Notes under the pieces: generated by a model | Databases searched by the model: none | What the model was told of the DNA's origin: nothing | What the model saw: only the letters and a program-made list of their open reading frames with translations | Part shown: positions 1 through 6,009 of the stretch, piece after piece | Layout: each line of letters opens with the position of its first letter | How positions within the stretch are numbered: the stretch's first letter is position 1 | Position numbers and translations under genes: made by a program | NCBI GenBank assembly: GCA_040508515.1 | Contig: JBEVMS010000102.1 | Coordinates: 1-9,170, forward strand | Source: JBEVMS01 sp040508515 | Lineage (GTDB): Bacteria; Pseudomonadota; Gammaproteobacteria; Xanthomonadales; Rhodanobacteraceae | Length of the DNA stretch: 9,170 nt | Direction: 5' to 3'

Positions 1-2035
1 CGCGCTCCACCGCCAGCACCAGAAAGGTCGCCAGGGTCATCGGTGCCAACACATGCCAGGCCCGCCGCAAGCTACCCAGCGACAGACCGATGGTGACGAT
101 CAACAACACACCGGCCACCAGCAACGCCTGCAAAATGCGTTTGCGGTAAGACGCCACCAGCGATTCGGCCGCGTCTTTCATATCCAGCAGACGCAGCTGG
201 CCAGCACTGGCCTCGGCCAACCGTTGCAGCGCGCGTGGATCATGCAGCCCGCTGATCGTCGCCAGGCCCAGCCATTGGCCGTCGTAAGGCAGCAGCATCG
301 CCGCCAGGCGCTGGCCCAGGGGCGATTGCGCGTAACGCTGCGGCGTCAACAGCGGTAGCTGGCGGGCCAATGCGACATCATCGACGAATGGCTGGAACAA
401 CTGCTGGCGGAACGGCAGGCCCTGGGTCGCCACGGCCAGGCTGGCTTCCAGCGCGGCACGCGCAGGCAACTTGCGCTGGCGCGCCTGCTGCGTGACCAGG
501 CTGGGCAGGTAGATCGAGGGCAATTCCAACGCATCCAGCGCATGCGCCGCGATCAGCTTGGGAACCTGGGGTTCCAGCCGCTCCGAGAGCGCCAGCACGC
601 CCTGCTCGGTAGGTGCGCGCAACAGCAGCAGATAGCGTGCATCCGGCGCGCCCAGGGCTGCGCGCAATTGCGCATCACGCTGCAACAGCATGCGCGGCAA
701 CGGCGTCAGCGCCGACAGATCGTTTTGCCAGAACGGTCCGGGCGCCAGCCACAACAGCAGTGCGGCGAGCAGCGCCAGCAGCGGCGCAATCCAACGCGGC
801 CGCGGCAGCTGATCGAGCCGCCGGCGCGCCCAGGCCAACCACGCCAGCTGTGCCACGTCGCGCACCCGATCGGGCAGCAGATGCGGCAACAGATAACGGG
901 TACTCAGGCCCGCCGCCAGTAAGCCGACGATGGTGAACACCGCCAGTTGCTTCAATCCATTCACCCCGGACGCATAGAAGGCCACATAGGCGATACATGC
1001 TGAGGCGATCGCGGTCAGCAGCGGCGGCCACAGCTCACGTGCGCTGTCCAGCGCGCTGACACCCGCGCGACGATGGCTGAGTAACCGGATCGGATACTCC
1101 TGCGCCACGCCGAGCAGGGTAAAACCGAACGCCAGGGTGATCCCGTGCACCTGCGGAAACACCAGCACCAGCGCGGCGATCCCGGCCAGCGCCGCGCTGG
1201 CGATCGGCAGCGCCGACAACAGCAGGGAACCGACATTCCGGTAGGCCAGCAACAGCAGCAGCACGAAACCGACGCTGGAGATACGGCCGATCCACTCGGC
1301 CTGCTGGCGGGTCTGCGCCGCGGCGACCACGCTGAAATAGCCTGGTCCGCTGATCGTCAATGCCACGCCGACATGATCGGGTAGCGCGGCCAGCGCCTGA
1401 CGCACGCCATCGACCGCCGCCTGCTGCGATTGCGGATCGAATCCACCCGCTTGCGTCTGCACCAGCAACAACGCCTCGTGGTCGGCGGAAAACCACACGC
1501 CCTCGCGCACTTGCGGCGAGCGCGCCGGCGTCCAGCGCTGCGCCAGCGTCAACAGCTCGAGGGTCGGATCACGCGGCAGCAGGCCTTTAAGTAGACTCGC
1601 CGCCGGTGAGGACAGATCCTCCAACCGCTGCTGCAACTGATCGCTCAGATAAGCCGTGTCCAGCGGCTGCGTATCCAGCGTCGGCGACAACAGGTAGCGA
1701 TACGGCAACAGGCGCGTGTCCAGCGCGCCGATCTCGAAGCTGCCATTGAGCACTTGAGAATAGCGCCGGTCGCCACGCAGGCGCTGCGCCATTTGCTGGC
1801 TGAGCGACGCCAGCTGCGCTTCGGGACGCCCACTCAGCGCCAGCATCAACAGGCGCGAAGCGGCGCCCTCACCGACCTGATCCAGCAGCAGACGTTGATC
1901 GGGCGTGGTCGGCGCCGGCATGAAACTGCGCAGATCGCTGCCGACCTGCAAGCGCTGCGCCACCAGTAGCCCCAGTCCCGCCAATGCCAGCAGCCACAGC
2001 GGCAGCAGGCCGAACCAGGCGCGCGCGCGCTTCAA
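1..2035 (-). CDS. MMPL/RND-superfamily exporter of an aryl-polyene-type cluster (3' end outside window)
   Basis: Translating the minus strand from 2035 gives one uninterrupted frame of 678 codons that leaves the window without a stop, so the C-terminus is missing. It reads as a 'predicted exporter' of the MMPL type found in aryl polyene and xanthomonadin clusters. An N-terminal transmembrane helix lies at about residues 7-27, followed by a soluble, probably periplasmic domain to about 245. A block of helices follows at about 252-383, another at about 416-434, then a second soluble domain to about 635 and the start of a second helix block (638-655, 662 onward). This duplicated layout is typical of RND/MMPL transporters. 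Such proteins move lipids or polyene lipids out of the inner membrane; the substrate here is inferred from neighbours. The chosen start is a TTG whose last two bases lie in the TGA of the LolA-like gene (TTGA), with an AGG 7 nt upstream. A GTG at 2050 would add five residues. At 309-315 the sequence is GVAQEYP, where many family members have an Asp before the Tyr. Confidence -1.
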   Translation of the reverse strand, partial: MKRARAWFGLLPLWLLALAGLGLLVAQRLQVGSDLRSFMPAPTTPDQRLLLDQVGEGAASRLLMLALSGRPEAQLASLSQQMAQRLRGDRRYSQVLNGSFEIGALDTRLLPYRYLLSPTLDTQPLDTAYLSDQLQQRLEDLSSPAASLLKGLLPRDPTLELLTLAQRWTPARSPQVREGVWFSADHEALLLVQTQAGGFDPQSQQAAVDGVRQALAALPDHVGVALTISGPGYFSVVAAAQTRQQAEWIGRISSVGFVLLLLLAYRNVGSLLLSALPIASAALAGIAALVLVFPQVHGITLAFGFTLLGVAQEYPIRLLSHRRAGVSALDSARELWPPLLTAIASACIAYVAFYASGVNGLKQLAVFTIVGLLAAGLSTRYLLPHLLPDRVRDVAQLAWLAWARRRLDQLPRPRWIAPLLALLAALLLWLAPGPFWQNDLSALTPLPRMLLQRDAQLRAALGAPDARYLLLLRAPTEQGVLALSERLEPQVPKLIAAHALDALELPSIYLPSLVTQQARQRKLPARAALEASLAVATQGLPFRQQLFQPFVDDVALARQLPLLTPQRYAQSPLGQRLAAMLLPYDGQWLGLATISGLHDPRALQRLAEASAGQLRLLDMKDAAESLVASYRKRILQALLVAGVLLIVTIGLSLGSLRRAWHVLAPMTLATFLVLAVER

Positions 2036-2047
2036 TCGCGCGCCTGG
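2015..2047. repeat. 11-bp inverted repeat at the LolA-like stop / MMPL start
   Basis: CCAGGCGCGCG at 2015-2025 and CGCGCGCCTGG at 2037-2047 are perfect complements with an 11-nt loop. In the minus-strand mRNA the loop contains both the TGA of the LolA-like gene and the TTG proposed for the exporter, and the stem contains the AGG upstream of that TTG. There is no T-run, so it is not a terminator. Confidence -1.
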
Positions 2048-2679
2048 CACAGTTGCGCCAGCGCCTCGCGGCTGGGCGCGGCGGGCATATGCGCGGCCAG
2101 CGAACCGAGCAGATCGACCGCCAGATCGCCATCAGGCTCGCGCATGCTCATGCAGCGTGGCTGCTGCGCCTGGCCGTCGATGCGGATGCTCGCCACGCTG
2201 CGCGCCAGTTGCGCGTCGCGCGGGGTAAGCAGCAGCGACCAGGCGCCGGCCGCGTCACCGTGCAACTCGATCGTGAAGGCCTGCTGCAAGCGCGCCGCGT
2301 CGCCGCCGAGCAGGGCGACGAAACTGTCCAAAAGCAGTTGCAGCTGCGGCGCACGTTGCAGCGAAAAACGACGCGGCGCACGACCTTCGCGCTGCTGGGT
2401 CACCACGCCATCGGCGATCTGTGCGCTCTCCACGTGCGGCGCGGTTACCGTGCGCTCAAGGCGATCGCCGCCCAGCCAGGCCAGCTCCCCGGACACCACC
2501 AGCGGTTGATCGAGCACCCGCATGAAGCGCGCCTCGGCGAACGGTGTGCGCGCCGGTGCCGGCCGCCCCAGGCTGGCGATCAGCGCCGACACCGACCCAT
2601 CAGCGGGCGGCGTTGACGCGCTCGCCGACAGCGCGATCGACAGGCATAGCCATGGCGCCAGGGTCTTGCCAGAAATCAT
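2032..2679 (-). CDS. LolA-like periplasmic outer-membrane lipoprotein carrier-related protein
   Basis: This 215-residue protein opens with a Sec signal peptide: a short basic start, hydrophobic residues about 7-19, and an ASA-type cleavage site near residue 21. The mature part has the LolA-related pattern, an F-x-E-x-R segment (PFAEARF) followed by a 'PL..SGEL.W' strand and an 'L.R.V..P' strand, as in the LolA-like proteins of aryl polyene and xanthomonadin clusters. The role is inferred: a periplasmic carrier for the polyene product or its lipid, working with the adjacent MMPL exporter. Two cysteines near the C-terminus (PRCMS and QLCQ) could form a disulfide. The start at 2679 lies 80 nt inside the end of the acyltransferase gene and is chosen because it gives a compact signal peptide. 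An in-frame ATG at 2715 has a better GGAG site 4 nt upstream and would add 12 residues. A GTG at 2595 would avoid the overlap but lose the signal peptide. The stop overlaps the MMPL start. Confidence -1.
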   Translation of the reverse strand: MISGKTLAPWLCLSIALSASASTPPADGSVSALIASLGRPAPARTPFAEARFMRVLDQPLVVSGELAWLGGDRLERTVTAPHVESAQIADGVVTQQREGRAPRRFSLQRAPQLQLLLDSFVALLGGDAARLQQAFTIELHGDAAGAWSLLLTPRDAQLARSVASIRIDGQAQQPRCMSMREPDGDLAVDLLGSLAAHMPAAPSREALAQLCQARD

Positions 2680-3556
2680 AGAAGTTGAACCAGTTGTAGG
2701 GAGCCACTTCGACATAGTGCTCCAATCGCCGGGCGTAGCGCCCGATCAAGGCATCCAGCGCCGGACCGCGCGCGTGGCGTGGGATCTCCACCTGCTCGGC
2801 CATCGGCTCGAAGATCAAGCGGTAGCGCCTGCCGCCCAGGTAAAGCCCGAAGCACAGCACCACCGGCACCTTCAGCGTATGCGCCAGCAGCCACGGCCCG
2901 ACCGGGAACGGCGCCGGCGAGCCCATGAAATCAACCCGGCGCAAGGTTTCGTGCGCGCGTCCGCGATCGGCCAGCAAGGCCACCATGCCGCCGCGCTGGC
3001 AGGTCTCGGCCATCGCCAGAGTGATCGAGAGGCCGTCCTGCGAGGCGTCGATGACATTGGCACCGATCTCCGGCGCCAGCGCTTCCAGCAATTCAGTCAT
3101 CACCGGCGTCTTGCACTTGTCCAGCACCACCCGAAGCGGCACCTGCGGCTGGCGCGCGGCGATCGCCCGCAAAGCCTCGAAACTGCCTTGATGGGAACCG
3201 AGCAAAAGCACGCCACGCCCTGGCTCCAGCGCGGTCTCCAGCGCCTCCAGACCCTGCACATCGACCTCGATCGAGCCCTCACCACGCGCCAACAGAAAAA
3301 TCCGATCGACGCTGGTAATCGCATAACTGTAGAAATGCCGCAGCACCTGCCAGTGGCTGACTGGACGTCTAAACGCCCGTTGCAGGAACTGCCGCGACGC
3401 ACGCCGCTCCGGCCCACGTCGCGCAAAGCAATACAGGGTGATGGGATAGAGAAGCCACTGCGCCAGGGTGCGACCGCCGTGCAAGGCGATCCCGCGGATC
3501 AGCCAAAATGCGAAGCGACCACCGCCCTCGGGACGACTCTGCCAATGCTCACTCAT
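2600..3556 (-). CDS. LpxL/HtrB-type lysophospholipid acyltransferase (LPLAT superfamily)
   Basis: This 318-residue protein belongs to the lauroyl/myristoyl acyltransferase-like branch of the LPLAT superfamily. The catalytic HX4E motif is visible as GSHQGSFEA (His122, Glu127), preceded by a hydrophobic strand GVLLLG. Further conserved-looking segments are LLADRGRAHE and the C-terminal PYNWFNFYDFW. Hydrophobic stretches at about 15-25 and 31-45 suggest association with the inner membrane, where such enzymes move an acyl chain from acyl-ACP to a lipid acceptor. In aryl polyene clusters a homologous enzyme is thought to attach the polyene or a fatty acyl group to the lipid carrier; that role is inferred here. 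The ATG overlaps the dehydratase stop by 8 nt (ATGAGTGA), implying translational coupling. About 20 residues follow the usual end motif FYDFW, and this tail is what creates the long overlap with the LolA-like gene. Confidence -1.
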   Translation of the reverse strand: MSEHWQSRPEGGGRFAFWLIRGIALHGGRTLAQWLLYPITLYCFARRGPERRASRQFLQRAFRRPVSHWQVLRHFYSYAITSVDRIFLLARGEGSIEVDVQGLEALETALEPGRGVLLLGSHQGSFEALRAIAARQPQVPLRVVLDKCKTPVMTELLEALAPEIGANVIDASQDGLSITLAMAETCQRGGMVALLADRGRAHETLRRVDFMGSPAPFPVGPWLLAHTLKVPVVLCFGLYLGGRRYRLIFEPMAEQVEIPRHARGPALDALIGRYARRLEHYVEVAPYNWFNFYDFWQDPGAMAMPVDRAVGERVNAAR

Positions 3557-3854
3557 CCTCGCCCGCCTCCAGCGTGCCGCGCGCCAGCAGCGCCTCCCCG
3601 CGGCATATCTCGAAACGCAGCCGCCCGGCGTGCTCGCGCAGTGTCAACGTGGCAGCCTGCGTGGGCAGCAACGGAAGCAGAAATTTCACTTCGACCAAAC
3701 GTGCCAGTCGCTGGCCGCGCCACGCGCGCAAGGCCTCGGCTACATGCTGCAGCAGCAGCACGCCGGGAACGATCGGCTGGCCAGGGAAGTGCCCCGGCAG
3801 GCTGGGATGATCCGCGGCGACGGTCAACGGCTGCTGCCAAACCGGCACAGTCAT
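3549..3854 (-). CDS. Small FabZ/FabA-like hotdog 3-hydroxyacyl-ACP dehydratase
   Basis: This 101-residue protein carries the hotdog dehydratase signature at residues 15-36: DHPSLPGHFPG followed by PIVPGVLLL. His22 in GHFPG matches the catalytic histidine of FabZ. At the position of the FabZ catalytic Glu (just after PGVLIL) this protein has Gln36 instead of an acidic residue, so activity is uncertain. Family members in aryl polyene clusters (ApeI/ApeP-like) dehydrate 3-hydroxyacyl-ACP to keep the growing chain conjugated; that is the inferred role. It is shorter than housekeeping FabZ (about 140-150 residues) and lacks an N-terminal extension. The start is supported by a GGAG site (3862-3865) 7 nt upstream. 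It overlaps the stop of the 27-codon ORF as ATGA and overlaps the acyltransferase start by 8 nt. Confidence -1.
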   Translation of the reverse strand: MTVPVWQQPLTVAADHPSLPGHFPGQPIVPGVLLLQHVAEALRAWRGQRLARLVEVKFLLPLLPTQAATLTLREHAGRLRFEICRGEALLARGTLEAGEDE

Positions 3855-3934
3855 CGGCGCGCTCCGTCCACGCGCGCGATCGGCGCAACACGGCGCGCCA
3901 GGTCGACTCGCGGAGGGAAAAACGATCGCGCCAT
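3851..3934 (-). CDS. Possible 27-residue small ORF between the ACP and dehydratase genes
   Basis: ATG at 3934 opens a 27-codon frame whose TGA overlaps the dehydratase start as ATGA. The reasons to take it seriously are a perfect AGGAGG 4 nt before the ATG and the four-base overlap with the next gene, both typical of translated, coupled ORFs. The peptide begins MARSFFPPR and is strongly basic, with about seven Arg. It has no membrane segment and resembles no family I recognise. It could be a short coupling or leader peptide, the remnant of a decayed gene, or chance. The frame is also open further upstream, back into the ACP gene, which weakens the case because high-GC sequence often leaves several frames open. 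Confidence -1.
   Translation of the reverse strand: MARSFFPPRVDLARRVAPIARVDGARR
3862..3865 (-). promoter_or_regulatory. Ribosome binding site (GGAG) of the dehydratase-like gene
   Basis: GGAG on the minus strand lies 7 nt before the ATG at 3854. It falls within the possible 27-codon ORF and fixes the start of the dehydratase-like gene, although the same frame stays open further upstream. Confidence -1.
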
Positions 3935-3938
3935 GGAG

Positions 3939-3944
3939 CCTCCT
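3939..3944 (-). promoter_or_regulatory. Consensus Shine-Dalgarno (AGGAGG) before the 27-codon ORF
   Basis: The minus strand reads AGGAGG, then CTCC, then ATG. It is the best Shine-Dalgarno match noticed in the window, and it precedes the small ORF rather than any recognised gene. Confidence -1.
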
Positions 3945-3950
3945 GCTTGA

Positions 3951-3979
3951 TGCCACCCTACCGGCTGAGCGTGCCACCC
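3951..3979. repeat. Two 8-bp direct repeats 21 bp apart downstream of the ACP gene
   Basis: TGCCACCC occurs at 3951-3958 and again at 3972-3979 (GGGTGGCA on the minus strand). They lie between the ACP stop and the AGGAGG of the small ORF, and the 21-bp period is two helical turns. This could be a binding site or chance. Confidence -1.
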
Positions 3980-4014
3980 CACGGCAAAAAACCACGTGAC
4001 GACCGCGCCGCGGA

Positions 4015-4284
4015 TCAGACGCTGCGATGACGCTCGATAAAAGCCGAGAGGCTGCCCAGGCTGGCGAAGATTTCCCGGTTGCCCGGATTGTCCGATCGCA
4101 GTTGAAAACCATAGCGCTTGGAGACCGCCAGCGCGATCTCCAGGGCATCGATCGAATCCAGGCCCAGCTCGCCGCCGAATAACGGCGCGTCGATGTCCAT
4201 TTGGGCTGGATCGACGGTTTCCAAATTGAGGCTGGCCACGATCAAGGTAGCCAATTCGTGCTGTGCCGCTGTCTGCTCTGCCAT
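4015..4284 (-). CDS. Acyl carrier protein of aryl-polyene type
   Basis: This 89-residue acyl carrier protein has the phosphopantetheine attachment site in ELGLDSIDALE, with Ser44 as the modified residue. The surrounding pattern (PLFGGELGLDSIDALEI followed by ALAVSKRYGF) is closer to the carrier proteins of aryl polyene and related type II polyketide clusters than to housekeeping AcpP. It would carry the growing polyene or a starter acyl unit on its prosthetic arm in the cytoplasm. The ATG at 4284 is chosen because the family begins about here (MAEQTAAQHELATLIV). The frame stays open upstream to 4374, but that extension has low-complexity content unlike an ACP and no conserved start. A weak GGA lies about 9 nt upstream. 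It is the first gene after the 254-nt gap below glmU and is probably the lead gene of the pigment-type block. The next recognised gene starts 160 nt downstream. Confidence -1.
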   Translation of the reverse strand: MAEQTAAQHELATLIVASLNLETVDPAQMDIDAPLFGGELGLDSIDALEIALAVSKRYGFQLRSDNPGNREIFASLGSLSAFIERHRSV

Positions 4285-4478
4285 GCCTAATTCCGTACCT
4301 GTTGCGCATAGTTTCCCCGGCCGCAACGACCTTGAAGTGTAACATGCGGCTGGCTGCCACCCGCGGTGACGCAAGATGTTGCGCCACGCTGGGCGCGCGC
4401 AGCAGCCGTCGCAACCGCGTCGGCGGCCTTTATGGCACGGCGCACCACGACTCGACGCTGAATGGCGTGCCGGCCGGA

Positions 4479-4490
4479 CGCATGCATGCG
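4479..4490. repeat. 12-bp perfect palindrome in the glmU/ACP gap
   Basis: CGCATGCATGCG is a perfect palindrome in the 254-nt gap between the glmU stop and the ACP start. A second 8-bp palindrome, CCGGCCGG, lies just beside it at 4470-4477. The gap (4285-4538) holds no recognisable gene, no U-tailed terminator and no convincing -35/-10 pair; the only -10-like hexamer noticed is a weak TACACT at 4336-4341 (minus). The palindromes could be a regulator site for the ACP-led block, but this is speculation from position alone. Confidence -1.
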
Positions 4491-4538
4491 CACCCGCGCG
4501 CCCAAGGTTCGGTTAAATCCTGCCCGATCACGCCGGTA

Positions 4539-5906
4539 CTATTTCTTTTGCGGCCGGTTCCAGCCGGGCAGGCTCATCTGGCGCGCGCGCGCCACGGTCA
4601 GTTGCTCGGCCGGCGCGTCCTTGCTGATCACCGAACCGGCGCCGATGGTGGCCCCCGCGCCCACCGTCACCGGTGCCACCAGCGCGCTGTTGGAGCCGAT
4701 GAAGGCGCGATCTTCGATGCGGGTCAGCGATTTGTTGACGCCGTCGTAGTTGCAGGTGATCGTGCCGGCGCCGATGTTCACCCCGCTACCGATCTGCGCG
4801 TCACCCAGGTAGCTCAGATGATTGGCCTTGGAGCCTTCACCCAGCCGCGCCTTCTTGATCTCCACGAAATTGCCCACGTGCACGCCCGCATCCAACTCGG
4901 TGCCTGGGCGCAGGCGCGCGAAGGGACCGATCACGCATGGCCCATGGGTGACCACCCCGTCCAGATCACAATGCGACTGCACCACCGTACCGGCAGCCAG
5001 CCGTACATCGCGCAGCCGGCAGAACGGACCGATGCGCACCTCATCGCCCAATGTCACCGTGCCTTCCAGCAGCACATCGACATCAATCTCCACATCGCTG
5101 CCCGCATCAACCGTACCGCGCTGATCAAAGCGCGTCGGATCGGCCAGGCGCACCCCGGCCAGCATCAAGATGCGGGCGTGGCGCTGGCGCAACTGCGCCT
5201 CCAGCTCGGCCAGTTGCAGGGGATCGTTGGCCCCCGCGGCCTCGACCGGATCGGCGCATTCGATCGCCGCGGCCGGCATGCCTTCGCGTGCAGCCATCGC
5301 GAACACATCGGTGAGGTAGTACTCGCCTTGCGCATTGCGGTTGTCCAGCGCGCCAATCCAGCGCTTCAGGGACGCCGCCTGTGCGGCCAGGATGCCAGTG
5401 TTGACCCGCCGCAGCGTGCGTTGCTCGGCGCTGGCATCCTTTTGTTCGACGACCGCAGCGACCTTGCCCTGCGCATCCAGCAACACGCGGCCATAGCCGA
5501 ACGGGTCCGCCAACTCGGTGGTGAGAAGGCGCAAGGCATCGGCATGCTCGACCAAGCCGCGCAACGTCTCGCTGCGGGTCAGCGGCACGTCGCCGTAAAG
5601 CACAAGGACTTGCGCCTGCGCCGGCACCTCGGCCATCGCGGCGGCCACCGCGTGCCCGGTGCCCAGGCGCTCCGCCTGCAACACCCAGCGCAGATCGTCC
5701 TGGTCGGCGAAAGCGGCCCGCACGTGCTCGCCCAGATGCCCGTAGACGATATGGATCGCCGCCGGCCGCAGCGCGCGCGCGGCCGCCAGCACATGCGCCA
5801 GCAAGGGCTGCCCGGCCAGCGGCATCAGCACTTTGGGCTTGCTCGATTTCATCCGCTTGCCCTCACCAGCGGCAAGGACAATCACATGCAGGGGGGCGGC
5901 GGTCAT
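4539..5906 (-). CDS. glmU: Bifunctional GlmU: GlcN-1-P acetyltransferase / GlcNAc-1-P uridyltransferase
   Basis: This complete 455-residue enzyme makes UDP-N-acetylglucosamine in the cytoplasm from glucosamine-1-phosphate, acetyl-CoA and UTP, feeding peptidoglycan and LPS synthesis. The N-terminal pyrophosphorylase domain (about 1-228) shows LAAGEGKRM at 11-19, Lys25, QAERLGTGHA, LYGDVPL with Asp106, Glu154, Asn169 and Asn227. The C-terminal left-handed beta-helix (about 250-450) shows hexapeptide repeats and the acetyltransferase residues Arg333, Lys351, His363 (ANHLSYLGD) and Tyr366. Most key residues sit at the E. coli numbers, so the protein is full length and probably active. The start matches the family: MTAAPLHVIVLAAG aligns with E. 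coli without a large offset. The ribosome site is poor (GGAG 11 nt away). In E. coli and Pseudomonas glmU follows atpC directly; here two envelope genes separate them, and a carrier-protein gene follows instead of glmS. Confidence -1.
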   Translation of the reverse strand: MTAAPLHVIVLAAGEGKRMKSSKPKVLMPLAGQPLLAHVLAAARALRPAAIHIVYGHLGEHVRAAFADQDDLRWVLQAERLGTGHAVAAAMAEVPAQAQVLVLYGDVPLTRSETLRGLVEHADALRLLTTELADPFGYGRVLLDAQGKVAAVVEQKDASAEQRTLRRVNTGILAAQAASLKRWIGALDNRNAQGEYYLTDVFAMAAREGMPAAAIECADPVEAAGANDPLQLAELEAQLRQRHARILMLAGVRLADPTRFDQRGTVDAGSDVEIDVDVLLEGTVTLGDEVRIGPFCRLRDVRLAAGTVVQSHCDLDGVVTHGPCVIGPFARLRPGTELDAGVHVGNFVEIKKARLGEGSKANHLSYLGDAQIGSGVNIGAGTITCNYDGVNKSLTRIEDRAFIGSNSALVAPVTVGAGATIGAGSVISKDAPAEQLTVARARQMSLPGWNRPQKK

Positions 5907-5964
5907 GAGCGCGCGTGCTCCATTGTGGGCCAGTGGTGGCGCAGGATATCAGCCCTCCTGGCCG

Positions 5965-5997
5965 CGCCGCGCGCTCCTTCGCCTTGCCCGCGCGGCG
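5965..5997. repeat. 9-bp inverted repeat between the TonB-C lipoprotein gene and glmU
   Basis: CGCCGCGCG at 5965-5973 and CGCGCGGCG at 5989-5997 are perfect complements separated by 15 nt, just after the lipoprotein gene and upstream of glmU. No T-run follows on the minus strand, so it is not a classic terminator. It may be an attenuating or mRNA-stabilising hairpin, or a product of GC-rich sequence. Confidence -1.
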
Positions 5998-6009
5998 TGA
6001 TGCGTAACG

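Noticed and set aside
346..1833. Several short minus-strand open frames inside the exporter region
   Set aside because: They are in other frames than the continuous 678-codon exporter frame, and their Arg/Trp/Ser-rich translations have no membrane pattern. They are not evidence of a broken gene.
2522..4030. 502-codon plus-strand open frame opposite the acyltransferase and dehydratase-like genes
   Set aside because: Antisense shadow of two recognisable genes; composition is low-complexity and Arg/Pro/Ala-rich, with no motif.
4285..4374. 30-residue N-terminal extension of the ACP
   Set aside because: The family starts near MAEQ at 4284; the extension has no conserved feature and would occupy the likely 5' leader.
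3851..4414. 187-codon frame containing the 27-codon ORF, taken as one larger gene
   Set aside because: It overlaps the ACP gene entirely in another frame and the upstream portion has no coding character; only the short 3' part with its own Shine-Dalgarno is worth noting.
5965..5997. Hairpin upstream of glmU as an intrinsic terminator
   Set aside because: No T-run on the minus strand and a 15-nt loop; kept only as an inverted repeat.
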